From positions 13,077,501 through 13,141,500 of the forward strand of contig NC_135553.1 of NCBI RefSeq assembly GCF_964340395.1: 64,000 bases of DNA. Direction: 5' to 3'. Shown here in pieces: positions 14,958-28,094 of the stretch. Under the pieces are notes generated by a model, which saw only the letters and a program-made list of their open reading frames with translations, was not told the origin of the DNA and did no database searches. The position numbers and the translations under genes were made by a program. Source of the DNA: Glandiceps talaboti (lineage: Eukaryota; Hemichordata; Enteropneusta; Spengelidae). Positions within the stretch are counted from its first letter, which is position 1. Each line of letters opens with the position of its first letter.

Positions 14958-14960
<3 letters not shown>
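14695..14960 (-). repeat. inverted copy of repeat family A
   Basis: The reverse complement reads (GTCTG)n, then AAGAACTGATTACGTTTTGG, CAAACATCC, ATTAATGGTTTTC, CTTCAAATT and TTGGTACATACAT. It follows the plus-strand copy at about 12515-12680 (AAGAACTGATTGGATCTTGG, TAAACATCC, ATTCATGGTTTTT, CTCAAATTTGGTACATACAT) in the same order and spacing. Confidence 0.5.
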
Positions 14961-14992
<32 letters not shown>

Positions 14993-15027
14993 CACACACA
15001 GAGACACACAGACAAACACAGACAGGC

Positions 15028-15058
<31 letters not shown>
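14957..15058. repeat. (AGAC)n then (AC)n microsatellite
   Basis: Directly abuts the inverted family A copy, so it is the counterpart of the (TCTG)n in the 12.3 kb copy, extended by a CA tract. Confidence 0.5.
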
Positions 15059-16058
15059 TTTCTCCCCTAAAGTATCCCCTTCCTTACGGAAGGAATAAAA
15101 CCATTGAAATAAATATCATAATCACTACAGTATAATGTACAGAGCGACACAATCACAACAGATGTTAAGGTTTGGGCGGATCATTGGTCCAGAATAAAAA
15201 AAAAGCCTATCATGTCTTGTATTTTGATCGTCAGTTCATGTAGCACATTGCAGGTTATTAAAGAGAGTTTCAAACAAAGCCCCTGGTATAACTTTACTAA
15301 GGTAACATAGAAGTTTCGAGTTACATGAATACATTGGTTTCGAATTTCTGGGCTTTGGTGAACAGGTTTGCGGCTTATCATAATGGTATTAACCAGGACG
15401 TTTCCCAGTCTCCAACCGAGCCATATATATGTCCCAATGATATTTTTCGTATTACGGAGATCAGTACAACAATCAGTGAAAAGTTGTTTTCTATGTCAAC
15501 AATGAAAAGATCGTACATGTATTCGCGTGATAAACAGAAAATTAGTCTAGCCTGTCCACGACGCTTAATATCCGACTACCAGATCTGATCGAGGCTAGCG
15601 TAATCACAGCTAATAATATCGCCTTAGACAGGCAGCATGACCGCTGTGGGAAAATCACAGTTGCCGTTTAGATACAGTATCCCTATTCAACTGTTGTTTG
15701 TTTTGAGGTGTTTAAAATTAGCATGTTTATTTGGATTTCGCGTGTGCGGAATATTATCTGACACCCTTATTTTACTAGCAACAATGTAGGAATTCCGTCA
15801 ATGTGTTTGTTGAGTGGTAAAGTTTATATAGCAAGTCAAATAAATCACATCTAAGCTATGGTTTGAAATAAATTGACGTCAATATTTATATAATCAGTGA
15901 CGCTTAAAGAATAAAATAAGTCTATGTAGTTACGTCATAATAAGAAATAGGGCGTATGTAACATGATCCGTTTGATCACGCGTACATAAATTCCAAAAGC
16001 TAATAAATATTCAATTTGCGGGATCGACAAGGGATGTTGGAGTAAACGTTATCAATGT

Positions 16059-16089
<31 letters not shown>

Positions 16090-19000
16090 CTGTCTGTCTG
16101 TCTGTTTCTCTGTCTGTCTGTCTGTCTGTCTCTATCTCTAGAAAAAACACAACACAAAACAACGTGATTTTAAATTAGAGTAAACTTAGAATTTGCTTCG
16201 TTTTTGATTTTGAAAACAAATCTAAACATCACTATTGGCATGAACATATAATATCTACTTGAACTCTATCGACCTCTCACATCCAGAATCAGTGTGTTAA
16301 CCATCCCTATGCTTTGCAAGATAGTGTTCAAATGAGCCGCCATTTTTAATATCTCCTAGAATGGACCATAGAAAGTCCACGCGTATCTAAATGATTACTG
16401 CGGTTTGTACTAAATTTCGGAAACACGTACGATATTACATTACCAAGATGTTTCATTTACTATTGACAATGATGTTGAAGGAGAAACATGGTGTCTATCT
16501 GAGATAATTCTTTAAAGTCTGTTTCTGGTCTAAAACCACATAACGGAACATCTGTGTTTAACCACCAAGAGTGATTTGGAACACGTCCTTATCAAATTTG
16601 CTTACCGGGCATTCTTGAGACATCTGGATACAGGAAATGTGGGTTGAACTGAACTTATAATTTGTCCAAAAGTCATGATCTTTATTGTAAGTAAGAATAC
16701 CTGGAGTATTTCATATAGTGTGATATTGATTGTATTTTCCCCTGGTGGTCACTGTATGCTAAAGCATATAGTTCCCAGTGTAAGGTTATTTTCAAGGAGT
16801 AAATCGTTGAAGGCAGGAGGTCATCAAAGTTTCACCAGTTGTTATCAGATGTATTGATCTTTTTATCGGCAGCATTGCTAAAATTTCTATAAATACAAAC
16901 AATTAAATAGCACCCTATCAAGTGAACAGGCAACACGGGCTATTCTATCTCCTAATTGTGAACGTAAGAAATCAGTAAAGATAAATTGTTAAACTGTAAT
17001 TGTTTTCGAAAATATAAAGTTCACGTTTGCATTGAAAATAAAGCGGAAGGGTTCACGAATCAGTCATACTCACTTGAAGGAAACAAATGGAAAACATGAA
17101 ATATTACCATCGAACTGATCTATGATTACAGTATTGATAAAAAAAATTCTGACTTAAAGCTAATTAATTTCTTGAAACTGTTTAAAAAATGTATATTCCT
17201 AGTGAGAGCTACGCTATCGCTAAATGTTGCGATCCAAAATAGAAATATTTTACGTATTTTTGATACATACAAAAGTTTAAATAAAAGACATATAAAGTCC
17301 CAACAAGAATGCAACACACTTAACATCAATGTGTACGACTTGAGGCGATAATTGATATTCCACCTCACATTGGTGGCATGTACAATTTCTAAATATATTG
17401 TTAAATAGCATGTTCCCCTGTGTTCTATTTAACCCCCGCATAACTTAGAACACTACAAAAATCAACAACTGTAGCAGTATCATATGCTAAGTAACAAAAC
17501 ATACACCGTTACTCAGCAGAGCTTTTATACTTATAGAAATTCTACCATGTAACAGAACACCACAAACGTATGACACCGTTATTTGTATGTAATACTACCG
17601 CTAGCAAAATTATTATAAATACTATAATCAAATAAAAAAAGCATTTTAATGCAATAGTTCTCTGTAATAGTATACCGTAAAATATTTCATATCCTGCTGT
17701 CTAGTGATTATTTTATTTCAATCATGAATGACGCTCGAAGAACGAACGACTTTGATTCACGAAAAAAAAAATGCCAAGAACAGACTTACGGTTGGAAATA
17801 CCAATCCACGGTGTCAAGGGATATGTAATGAAATCTCTTCGTGATTGAAAAGGGAATTAAAGAGAATTAATTTCTCTTTTTTTTATTTTGACATTTTATA
17901 TCAAAAGCAAAGCATTTATCGATATGTTATTAACTATGGTTGTATATATTATGACGGAGTGCTTTGACTACCCGATCCATTACCACATACCATGTAAATT
18001 GAACCATTGCCACCCACGTGGCATTACAACTGTAAATATGACGACTTTCGCTATAAATCAACACCTTTTCAATGTGTTGAAAAATGGAAAATTGATCTCT
18101 TTGGGATAATCATGAAATTTTAATATATAATACAATTAACTTTATACCGATTGTAAAATAATCCATATAAAACACACAAACTTTAATAGAATACGCTATT
18201 TTCCCACGGTATTTTCATTTTCGACTTCGACTAACTTAACAAGTTATTCAACTTGCGGACACTCGGTAGAATGAATACCCCCTACGCTCAACAGCTCGAG
18301 CTGTTCTTCAAATTCTACCGATAAATCAAAGTAGGGCACCCAAGGGTGGGTGATCGATGACTGGTGCAAATACCCAATCATGATAAAAACGTTAAACAAG
18401 TCTGTCACTTTCACTGTGTGCCTTCATCCACAATTTGTCCCTGTGAATTAAAAAAGCGTCAATTTAATAAAAAATGTAACTAATCTGCATTGTCTTATAT
18501 TCAAACATCCTTAATGAAGCCTCGATTTATTAAAAATGTCATTTAATTAAAAAAATTAATAACGCAATTTCATCTACGTGCCATTTTTTTTTAAATGTTG
18601 ATTTGTGAGTTTTACGTAACTTTGTGAACTTTATATTGGTTTTTGTTTGTCTCGTTATCTTAGTGAATTTCATTGATTCATCAACATTGAAAGTATTAAG
18701 TCTTCCTTTTCTTATATTTTACAAACATGCGACACAAATCTCCTAAATTTAGAGAACACATTAATGAGGTAAACGTTTGAGCTTATAAGTAATAAGATAG
18801 CGTTGATATGCAATATTTATTATTGGACAGAGAGGTCATCTCTTAGTATCGCACAACGAAACCACGTGATAGTTTGAGACATGTTGTCAGTTTGACGTCA
18901 TTGGTATAAATTCTTGTTAATGTTTCCAATGTAATTCGATAATGCTATTTAAATAATAATGCTTTTCATGATATATTGCTATATAGTAGAGAAATGACAG

Positions 19001-21059
19001 CTTGCCATACTTTTCAAATACAGTAACTGAACGCTACTTATTCAGTACTTCGGGAAATAACTATGTATACGAATATTGGATTTGAATAGACATAATTTCA
19101 CCCTTGAAGCCGAGGCCAGTCTGTCTTGGATGTATAATCAATGGTGTAATATTTGCAATCACCCTTTAACCGTTTCTAATTCTGGACATGGGATATTTAT
19201 TTTTCAAATATTGCCAGTTGTCTAAGGCCTAAAAAAATAATTGTTTAGTTCCGGATGCCCGACCCCATCTAGCTTTTCACTGCCGACCATAAACTTTATT
19301 TTGCATATTCGAGAAAAAAAAATAAAATCGCAAAATTTGTGAAGTCTCACGAGAATTAGTAGATGCGGGAAACTTAAAAAAGACACTCTAAAACTGTTCT
19401 TCCCATCTGTGATGGCTTTACATCTGATAGGAAGACATAAACCACACATAGACCATTTGGAAAACAATGGAAAACCTCAACTAGACACTCATACATGAAA
19501 GAAAATATAATAAAATAAAGCTACCTACCCCATCTATTCGAAAATTGAGTGTAACTGGAACATACATTTTTTTTATTAGGCCTAATAATGTAACTTTACC
19601 AGGATCAATAGAAGTATCCATCACTTGAAAATTGTCTTTGGTTAAGCTCAGAATGTTCCTTTAGCAAATATCACATAATTGGCATAACACAAATACATTT
19701 AATAACCATACAAAGGCGAAAAAAAACCAGACGTTCTATTTGTAAATACTTGTATAATAGTCCCTGTCTCTAAAGCTGTATTCGCTGCCTTTAGTACTGA
19801 AGCACTAAAACACTCAGACTTTGAATTTAGAGGCATTAAGCGATGACTATCTCAACTAACGTATGACCAGGTCACTGTTTTATAGTGTCTACATATTCAT
19901 CGTTAAGACCCTTTTACTTTGAACATCAAAGATTAATTACTACTGAAAGTGGTCACCTCAGAACTTATAAATCTACAACAAACATGTAAAGAACCGAAGG
20001 AATTCCCACAAAAAGGTCAATTAACAAGAGGTCCTGACGGTGCACAAATGTCAACGTCATCGTCATAAAACAGAATGGAATTGTTTTGTTTGAACAATAC
20101 TTGCAAACTTTACGGGCACTATAGTGTACAGCTATACACGTATATTGCATAGTTTGATAAACATTGCCATCTTTGATTACTGATCTGAAAGGGCATGCCA
20201 TTTAATCGTTAAAAGGCAAACTAAAGCTGTATTTACCGATTAGATCTTTGCCATGCCATCTGTAACATTTAAGACGAACTGTTCTAATTTCCTTGGAGTC
20301 TTCAGTTGAGATTCCTGTAAGCTTAGAAAGAAATCATCAAAACTGCAGTACATCATAACATTTGAAATTACCCTATAATGAGTATTTCTTATAAGTTTTG
20401 TTGCTAAATATAGAACGAAATAGACCGCTTGAAGCATTACAGTCACATCGCCTCAGCCTATGACAACCTACATGTAATGTTATAGTACTTTATTTGGCGC
20501 ACAACATCGACTTATCTGCAATCACATGATTTTCTGACTTTGTCAAATATAGCGAACGCTAAACCCGTATGAAGTACTGCAATGACATTTTACCAGTCTT
20601 AATCAAGCCAATAACTGACATAACCTACGTAAATGACGTGAAGGTTTAAATGGTGTTTAAAACACTGGTACATCGATTTTACGTTGTTGAGACCGACTAC
20701 AGACAACTTCATAAACTATAATTAAAGTATAAAAAGGTGTTAGCATAATCTGAACTTATGACTATGTTGCTTTTCGCACTCCTTGATTGCTGTACGTGAT
20801 ACACATACTAACAATAACTAGTCAGATCAATTTCTTGAGTGGAAAAATATAGAATTTACTTTTTTAATATGTCTTAGTTATTTTGTTTTATATGTATCTG
20901 ACCTTGATAAATTTCAATACATTAGATTTACTATAAAATACACTATTTATACCCAATAGAAGATTACTATTTTGTTTTATTAATTAATTAATTAAATTGA
21001 TTTTTTTTAATTATTCATTTATTTATCAGTTTTTTATAGTGTAAATGTTTATCTATCAA

Positions 21060-21061
<2 letters not shown>
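15059..21061. other. gene-free stretch
   Basis: No recognisable gene. Some short segments carry good splice-like borders by chance (for example a minus-strand pyrimidine tract and AG at about 20312); none could be linked in phase. Confidence 0.5.
16063..16133. repeat. (TG)n then (TCTG)n microsatellite
   Basis: TG tract 16063-16089 followed by interrupted TCTG to about 16132. No flanking family A sequence was recognised. Confidence 0.5.
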
Positions 21062-21108
<47 letters not shown>

Positions 21109-21152
21109 ACGAGATGATTACCTATGTGTCTGTCTCTTTTCTTTCTTTTTTC

Positions 21153-21250
<98 letters not shown>
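21062..21250. repeat. (AT)n and (TTTC)n microsatellites
   Basis: AT tract 21062-21106, a 45-base spacer, then about 25 TTTC units at 21151-21250. The strong purine/pyrimidine strand bias could form a triplex. Confidence 0.5.
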
Positions 21251-21514
21251 ATATGTATTTGTCTGTTCAGTTATTGTTGTACATGCTTATTAACCTGTTT
21301 ATCTATTTTTTTTCCTGCGTATGTAGTTCTGTTGCCATGTAAACAGTCATAGTACATTATGTAATCTTGTCTAGCGTAGGACGCTTCTTCAATCGTTTTA
21401 TAGTGCACAGGATAAGATCGGATAGTGACATAACATAATTCCATTATATCTGGTGTATCTATAGAGTACAGGTTTATAATGTTAAAGATAGAAGTTGAGC
21501 TGAGGCTAACCTCA

Positions 21515-21665
21515 CGCGCTTATAGGGGCTAGCTGTATTGGATTGTATAATTCTCGGAGGGCTGAAGCAGTATTGGACAATAATTGTAAAGCGCCGTGAG
21601 TTCAGTTAAAAATGCTATATACAATTAAGCATCAATAGTATTTGTATTATTAATATTTATAATAT
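21515..21665 (+). mobile_element. 5'-truncated copy of the same SINE (tail only)
   Basis: GGATTGTATAATTCTCGGAG, GGCTGAAGCAGTAT, ACAATAATTGTAAAGCGC and ATGCTATATACAATTAAGC follow the same order as the 3' half of the 51.2-51.6 kb copy, and end in a TATTATTAATATT tail. Divergence is clearly higher than in the other copy. Confidence 0.5.
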
Positions 21666-22949
21666 CACCTACACATGTTTATAACTAATAAAAATGTCAT
21701 CCAAATGGGAGTAAATTATATGATCACTTTCGAAATGTTTCAAAAGGGTAAGTAAAAAAGAGCTTCTATTCATGTCGACAAATTCACGCACCGATCGTTA
21801 AGAGATCTAAGAACAAGTCAACGTTCCTGACGCCAGACATGACTGTAATTCGAATTCACTATCATTGTCGTTTGTTTGATCACTTCCCTGAAATGATGGT
21901 TCCAAACGTCCTTCCAGTCTTCTTACGATGCAAACAAAATTGATCGTTCGTTCGCGCTTGGTTTTTTTTTCTGCCTATGATGTTTTTTCTGCTAACATAT
22001 ATACCTAATTTAACATTGTGAAGCGGTTGTCTGATTAATACATTTATTTGGTTGCTTCTTCGTTAGTAGACGATTTCTCAGTAGGGAGCAAATTATATTT
22101 ATTTGCTTGACATTTCAAAGACTATGTATAATGTCGGAAATTGAGTCACTTACATCACAGATTCTCAACAGCTCAACAAATGCATCAGACCGACGTCGCC
22201 ACTGAACGCATTACGTCATAAATGCATGACGCGAAGATTACCTGTACTGAGAAGGTAATTTTAAATGTCATTGTCCAATAAGGGGATGCTGGTCGAAGAT
22301 TTGATTTTTTGCCTTGTGCCTATACAGGCTAGAAGCTTGGGGCTACAAATTCAAATACATTTAGTATATGTTCAGCATGCATCACGATGACGTGCTTAAT
22401 GCGAAGATCAATAACGTCGAAACTGCGAACAAAATTTATTAGTGAATTTGAACGTCTGGTGAATGCCAAGTCGGTGCACATTACTGTAACCCTGAACCCC
22501 GTTGCGTAAACCCCGCCCGGTCGTGCATGCCATCCTGAAAAATAAAAGAGAATGCGATGACCGGATAATAATATTAATGGAACATACTACGTACCGGAGA
22601 TCTGGAGTCGAATAGCAGTGAAGAATAAAGAAGATGTCTGACAAATTTGGTAGTTTGGTTTCCATATTTGGTGATATCGTGATGACGTTTATTTTGGCCA
22701 CAGGCAACATGTTCACTTCACTGAACTAACAAATATTCCGTACGTATGTTCTCAGTTGATGCATGTAATCAATCTGGAAGAACTATCTACACGTGGTTGC
22801 AATCAATGACCCTAACTATTTTTGTCGGAGATAACCATGATGGATGTTTGTGTTTGATGATAGTCCTGTGAATTTAGAATCTTGCTAAAGTGTGATCATG
22901 TTCATGGCCCAATTTTCTTGTAATTTCGGTTTGATTTATTGTTTACCTC

Positions 22950-22984
22950 CTGGTAGGGGGTCGGAGGTGGTAATGTTATGCATG

Positions 22985-23027
<43 letters not shown>

Positions 23028-23048
23028 ATGGATGGATGGATGGATGGA

Positions 23049-23079
<31 letters not shown>

Positions 23080-23206
23080 ATGTATGTATGTATGTATGTA
23101 TGCATGCATGTATGTATGTATGTGTGTGTGTCTGTCTGCCTCTCTGCCTGTCTGTCTGTCTGTCTGTATATGTCTGCCTGCCTGCCTGTCTGTCTGTATG
23201 TATGTA

Positions 23207-23247
<41 letters not shown>

Positions 23248-23420
23248 GTCTGTCTGTCTCTCTGTGTATGTCTGTCTTTCTTTCTGTCTGTCTATGTCTA
23301 TGAACACCATATCACAAATACTACTGCTCAAATTGCCACAGCTCTGTATTGTATTTTATTACAAGAACCTTTCGATTTTGTTGCAAACATATGCATAAAA
23401 ATAAGTCATCTGCATAAATA
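22950..23420 (+). repeat. probable third copy of family A around a compound (TCTG)n/(GGAT)n/(GTAT)n tract
   Basis: GGAGGTGGTAATGTTATGCATG precedes the tract as in the 12.25 kb copy (split here: GGAGGTGGTAATG, then TTATGCATG), and CTATGAACACCATATCACAA follows where the first copy has GAGACGATGTC. The tract spans about 22983-23296 and has interrupted TCTG, GGAT and GTAT blocks. The similarity outside the tract is short, so membership is moderate. Confidence 0.5.
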
Positions 23421-25568
23421 ATGAGTTTTTGTTTTTAAAATCACACTTAACTTACCACATAGATTAATGATACGTAGTTACGCAAACATACTGTAATTTA
23501 ATCATAATTCATGTATTCAGCTTTCATATTTACCCTTTGTGGCCTCGGTACATGGACATTCGATCTCATTAGCATACGGTCAGAGTTTAATCACGTCAAA
23601 TGGCGCGCTATTTCATGAGTTCCTTAGAGATGTCATCTACATAACAATGCAGTAGTATTTTTAGAATACTACATGTACAATGTTCCAAAGTCACTGTACA
23701 ATCTACAAGTTACCTACTCGCATGTTTTGTACCTTCAAAAAACATAGTTTCATGTGAGATTTTTCACAATACCGTTTTGTTTGGTGATTGTTCGTTTTCA
23801 GATTTCTCAGTTTCACTTCAGTGAAGAAAACATACCCGTCGTAAAACGGCCTGGGCTAAGAGAAAGACGCACGGGCTAAGCATGTCACATACATCATTCG
23901 ATTTGTTATTAAATTCTAAACAGATGAAGCCCTGCAACGTAAAATCTGTCCACGCAATGATATTCAACTATATCTCTGAACATGTAACCTTGTTTGTTTT
24001 TAGAAATTTAGTGCAACGTACGTACTCTCGACTAATGTAGGTTTTACTGGCTCGTTTTCCGTCCGTATGCAAATACAATGTGATCAAAATGCATCGTGCT
24101 AAAAATCACCGCACAGTTGTATGAAAATTCACGAAATTTGACCACGGCCTTTATTTTTGCCGATAAAGTCAAATGACAGTCAAACTTTCAAGGCAATTAT
24201 TATTTTCGATAATTCAGTTTTAGTCATCATTGATCAGCTAGGAGTTATAATTTCTATGCGATGTTTTAAAAATAATAAACACAATTGGCCCATGTATTTT
24301 CCAGATATAAATTTCATCTCATGTGATTTTCTTGGTGATTGTTTATGTGGGATTTTTTTTTGTGTCGAAAATATGTCACTTGGATGAGTCACGATGCACT
24401 CTGTGATCAATCGACAAAAATGTTGTAATTCTTTCGGAACATTTGCTCGAATTTCCACTTCTCAGAGAGCCTTATTCATAATAATGTTTGTCATGTTGTA
24501 TTTAAAGATTCAAACTCTAAAAAAGCATCAAATTCTATGAATATTTAGACCGAAGTAGGATTTCAACGTTAATGCTCGATAAATATGCGCAGACAGGCTG
24601 CGCAGACGAATGTCCAGACTGTAAGCCTCGGGAGGACACTACAACTTGCCCAAATGTGAAGCTGTCAACATATTCATATTGGTATTCGACTTTTATTCGT
24701 GTCAACACAGTCATATATATATTGTAAAAGTAACCGACAAATGTGAACTTACTAGACCTACTTAGGTATAACATAGATAACACACTGTCATAAATTATTT
24801 GAAACTACAGAACATTTTATATTTCTGTACATGTTGTTGTCACTTATTTAGGATATTTATAAATAATCTTTGCATATTTACTCTATTGTATTCCCTTTGG
24901 ACAATTCACCTATATAATACCCGTCCACCATACCTCTGAGTCAAATCAAGCACTGTTCAGTTTCTAATCTCGTGAAAACAATTGAAAACAGTCTCCTACG
25001 TAAGGCTTTCAGCTTACATCTGGTTTATCGTGATTTGCAGAATAGTTAGATAAAACTATATAGTACTAACAACATGCCTAATTAATTTGATTCTATTTTT
25101 GTCTTATACTATTTCATCAATTCGTTGCGATTGCATCTAGTAGATTACTGGCATGTATGGCTGAATAATACCGGAAAACGTACATACATGTAGTAAATGC
25201 TACAAATTGACAATTATATCCATCCATCTATTTTGTGTTTGTTCCTGTCGGTAAATCGTTCATGTAAGGTTGATCAAAAATCAGATCTACATCCATGGCA
25301 AGAGGAATGGGTCGCAATGAGATTGTATTACTGTACATAGGGAATTCCATTTAAGTGAGCGAAACCTAGCTAGATGACTAGACTTGTGCATAAATTAGGA
25401 CAATTTAAGTTTCTAAGGTTTTTACTTTGGTGAAGGTTCTTACACAAATTCTCAATTAAAAACTTGTTGCATGATGATAGTGATGATGCGTGCGGTTGAT
25501 AACATTCTTTTGGCGCTGATGGCATAATCATACACAAGGATCCGCTAATCGTTATTATCACGAATCGC

Positions 25569-25950
25569 AGGTTACTGTTTACTCACTCCGGTTGATACAA
25601 CCCCGCAGAAGCCCAATGAGAAACTCTACATTCTATACTTTAAACCTCTTCCTCCTAAGTTGTCTATTGTTCTTATGGTACTGGGTGAAAGAAGAGAAAA
25701 GATAGATAGGTCGCAATTTCTTGCTACATTTAGTTTGAATTAAATCAGCCAATTCAATGTACCGAAGCTAAACGCAGACAGGTGGACGCCACTAGTTTAC
25801 ATAATCAGAGACCAGACGAAACTTTCAATGTAATAAAATGTAGCATCCAGCAGTGTATTCATTCGAAGTTGCTATCTAAAAATGTAGCATGTGTAGTTTT
25901 CGTAGTTTCTGGGTGGTTGCATCAAACATAGCAAATGCACAGTAATGTGT
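25569..25950. mobile_element. foldback element, family B
   Basis: Left arm 25569-25635 (TTACTGTTTACTCACTCCGG, then GATACAACCCCGCAGAAGCC) and right arm about 25881-25950 in inverted orientation (GTTTCTGGGTGGTTGCATCA). The core shares CAATTTCTTGCTACATTTAG with the 27.0 kb copy (GACTTCTTGCTACATTTAG). Confidence 0.5.
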
Positions 25951-27000
25951 ATGGCGCTGTGTGTATGTCTACTAAATTATGGCACAGCATCTTATCATAA
26001 TGGGTCGATTTCTAACATTGTTGCATTCTCCAATTAGTATTATTCTACTGGCATTAGTTGATATACCAATAACAGACAATACATATGAATGTAGCTTAAA
26101 TCTATATATCCCCTTCTTTAGTAATTTAAAATATAAATCAGATCAGACAATTTATTCTAGTCATGCTAAGTTCTACTTATCCCACTCAGAAATATAAAAT
26201 CCCACATCAAATACAGTGTTTTGTTATCTCGGTTAAAATGCACGGTCAGACTTTAAGTCATCGGAGAAGAAGTTTCAATTAATTCGTCATCCACTTTAAA
26301 AACAATAAAGCTAATACAGTGTGATTGCATTGTTATGATTAATTTGAAAAAAAAAAATTAATCCAATTTATTGTAAGAATATCAGTGGTGACAGAATGAA
26401 AATACAACATTCATCATTATTGCTGACCTTTTGAACTGCTACTGCTGAGAATGTTATGAGAGGGAACTGTTTTCTATAAAGATTGATGGAAATATTTCGA
26501 AAATAATGCAGTGGAAAAACGAATAATTTTATTTCCAATCGCGATTGCAGATAAAAAACAGCATCGTAAAAATTGAATTCTGGACTACTGGTTATATTTC
26601 ATAACATTACATAAATCAACATCACTGTTGCTTGTTTGATTTTTGCGACAGTGTAATCATTTACGAACTGCTTTTCATGTTCGAATGTTTTTTTTTAAAT
26701 TTATTTATTCAAAATCACTCATTTTGTCAGAATAGCGAATCGAATCTTCGAAAGGTTCAGTCTCTTGGAAAAAAATATTCTACTACCCGTAGTTGACCTT
26801 AATCGACCTTAGAAAAAGTCAAGATTAGACTTTAAATCCCACTACATATATCATGATAATTACCTTCCCAAATTCTATTCTAATTAGTTATATTGCCTAC
26901 GTTTCAAACTCGCCAACAAAAATGTGAGCATTGTTTTGGAAACATTTTATGTTCTGATTATCTAATACAATACAATAAGTGTAATATTCAATTCAATATT

Positions 27001-27335
27001 CAGATTAGTGTTCACTGGCTCTGTTTCTTACAACCACACAGAAACCAATAAGAAACTGTACATAGCAAGATAGTGACTTCTTGCTACATTTAGGCCATAA
27101 TGAAATACAACATTTAACATATTTATAGACACGCACGGACACACATACGCCGACGTGTTTATGTTTATGTCTGCGTTTGGTGTCTGCATGGTGGCATGTT
27201 ATCATTTCATTTGAGACAAATTGTCGGTAAAAACTGTTGTCATACCAATATTATTATCTTAAAGTGCAGAATGTGCAGTTCCATATTGGTTTCTTCGTGG
27301 CTGTGTATCAACACCTAATAAACACTAACCTGCAA
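27001..27335. mobile_element. foldback (inverted-repeat) element, family B
   Basis: Left arm 27001-27070 contains TTAGTGTTCACTGGCT and ACAACCACACAGAAACCAAT. The right arm, 27262-27335, is its diverged reverse complement (ATTGGTTTCTTCGTGGCTGT ... AACACTAACC). Arms of about 70 bases flank a 190-base core. No coding capacity. Confidence 0.5.
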
Positions 27336-28041
27336 CGCTCTGTATGTAGATTGGTATACGTAACACTAAAATAAATGACAATATTCTTTTTTGAAATTCA
27401 CTAATTTAAATATTCATTTCTCTTCATGTTGTTATAGGACCCTCACACCCAATCGTGCAAAATATCTAACAAATATAACACAATAGGCCCACCCTATTGC
27501 CTACTGTCAACACGACGTGAATTTTCACATTTTCAACCACATAGAGAGCACACAGTTTAATTCAGGCCTTATCAGAACTTAAAAGCACCGGTTATCCCTA
27601 GGAGAACTGAACATTGCAAAATAGACGTTTCAAGGGAATGCTAACTTAGAATTAGCTCCCCACTCTCCCGAGTGTGTCAGATTTAATTTTGTTCGGATTT
27701 TGTACTTAATCTTACTGACATGTTGTGTAGGTGAATGTCGTACTTGCAGTACATAAATTCAATTTAAATGGACAAAAGTACAAAATTGTACCCGTATTTT
27801 TTGATTATTTTTTAATAATAAAACGTGACTAATTTAGAATCGTTAGTGAAGCAAATCCCTAAACGTAATTATAAAAGTTACAGTGTGTCAAGTTGACATC
27901 TTATTTTTAAAACAGGACTCAAACATCGTTTCTCCCTTTTTGTGAACCCAATTCTTGTATTTGCATGTTTCTTCTTGGATTGAATTTTGTTGTCGGTTTT
28001 ATAGTTGCTCTTGCACATGTTGTCATTGTTTAAGTTGCATC

Positions 28042-28048
28042 CATCATC

Positions 28049-28093
<45 letters not shown>
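28042..28093. repeat. (CAT)n microsatellite
   Basis: About 17 CAT units with one CAC change; read on the plus strand it gives a His run inside a chance ORF. Confidence 0.5.

Positions 28094-28094
<1 letters not shown>

Noticed and set aside
20230-20312. Short minus exon (TEDSKEIRTVRLKCYRW) with good acceptor and donor
   Set aside because: Loosely like the end of an NMDA ATD, but it leaves phase 1 where the homologous border in the receptor gene is phase 0, and no next exon fits.
22936-23421. ORFs of 131-168 codons on both strands
   Set aside because: Translations of TCTG/GTAT repeats.
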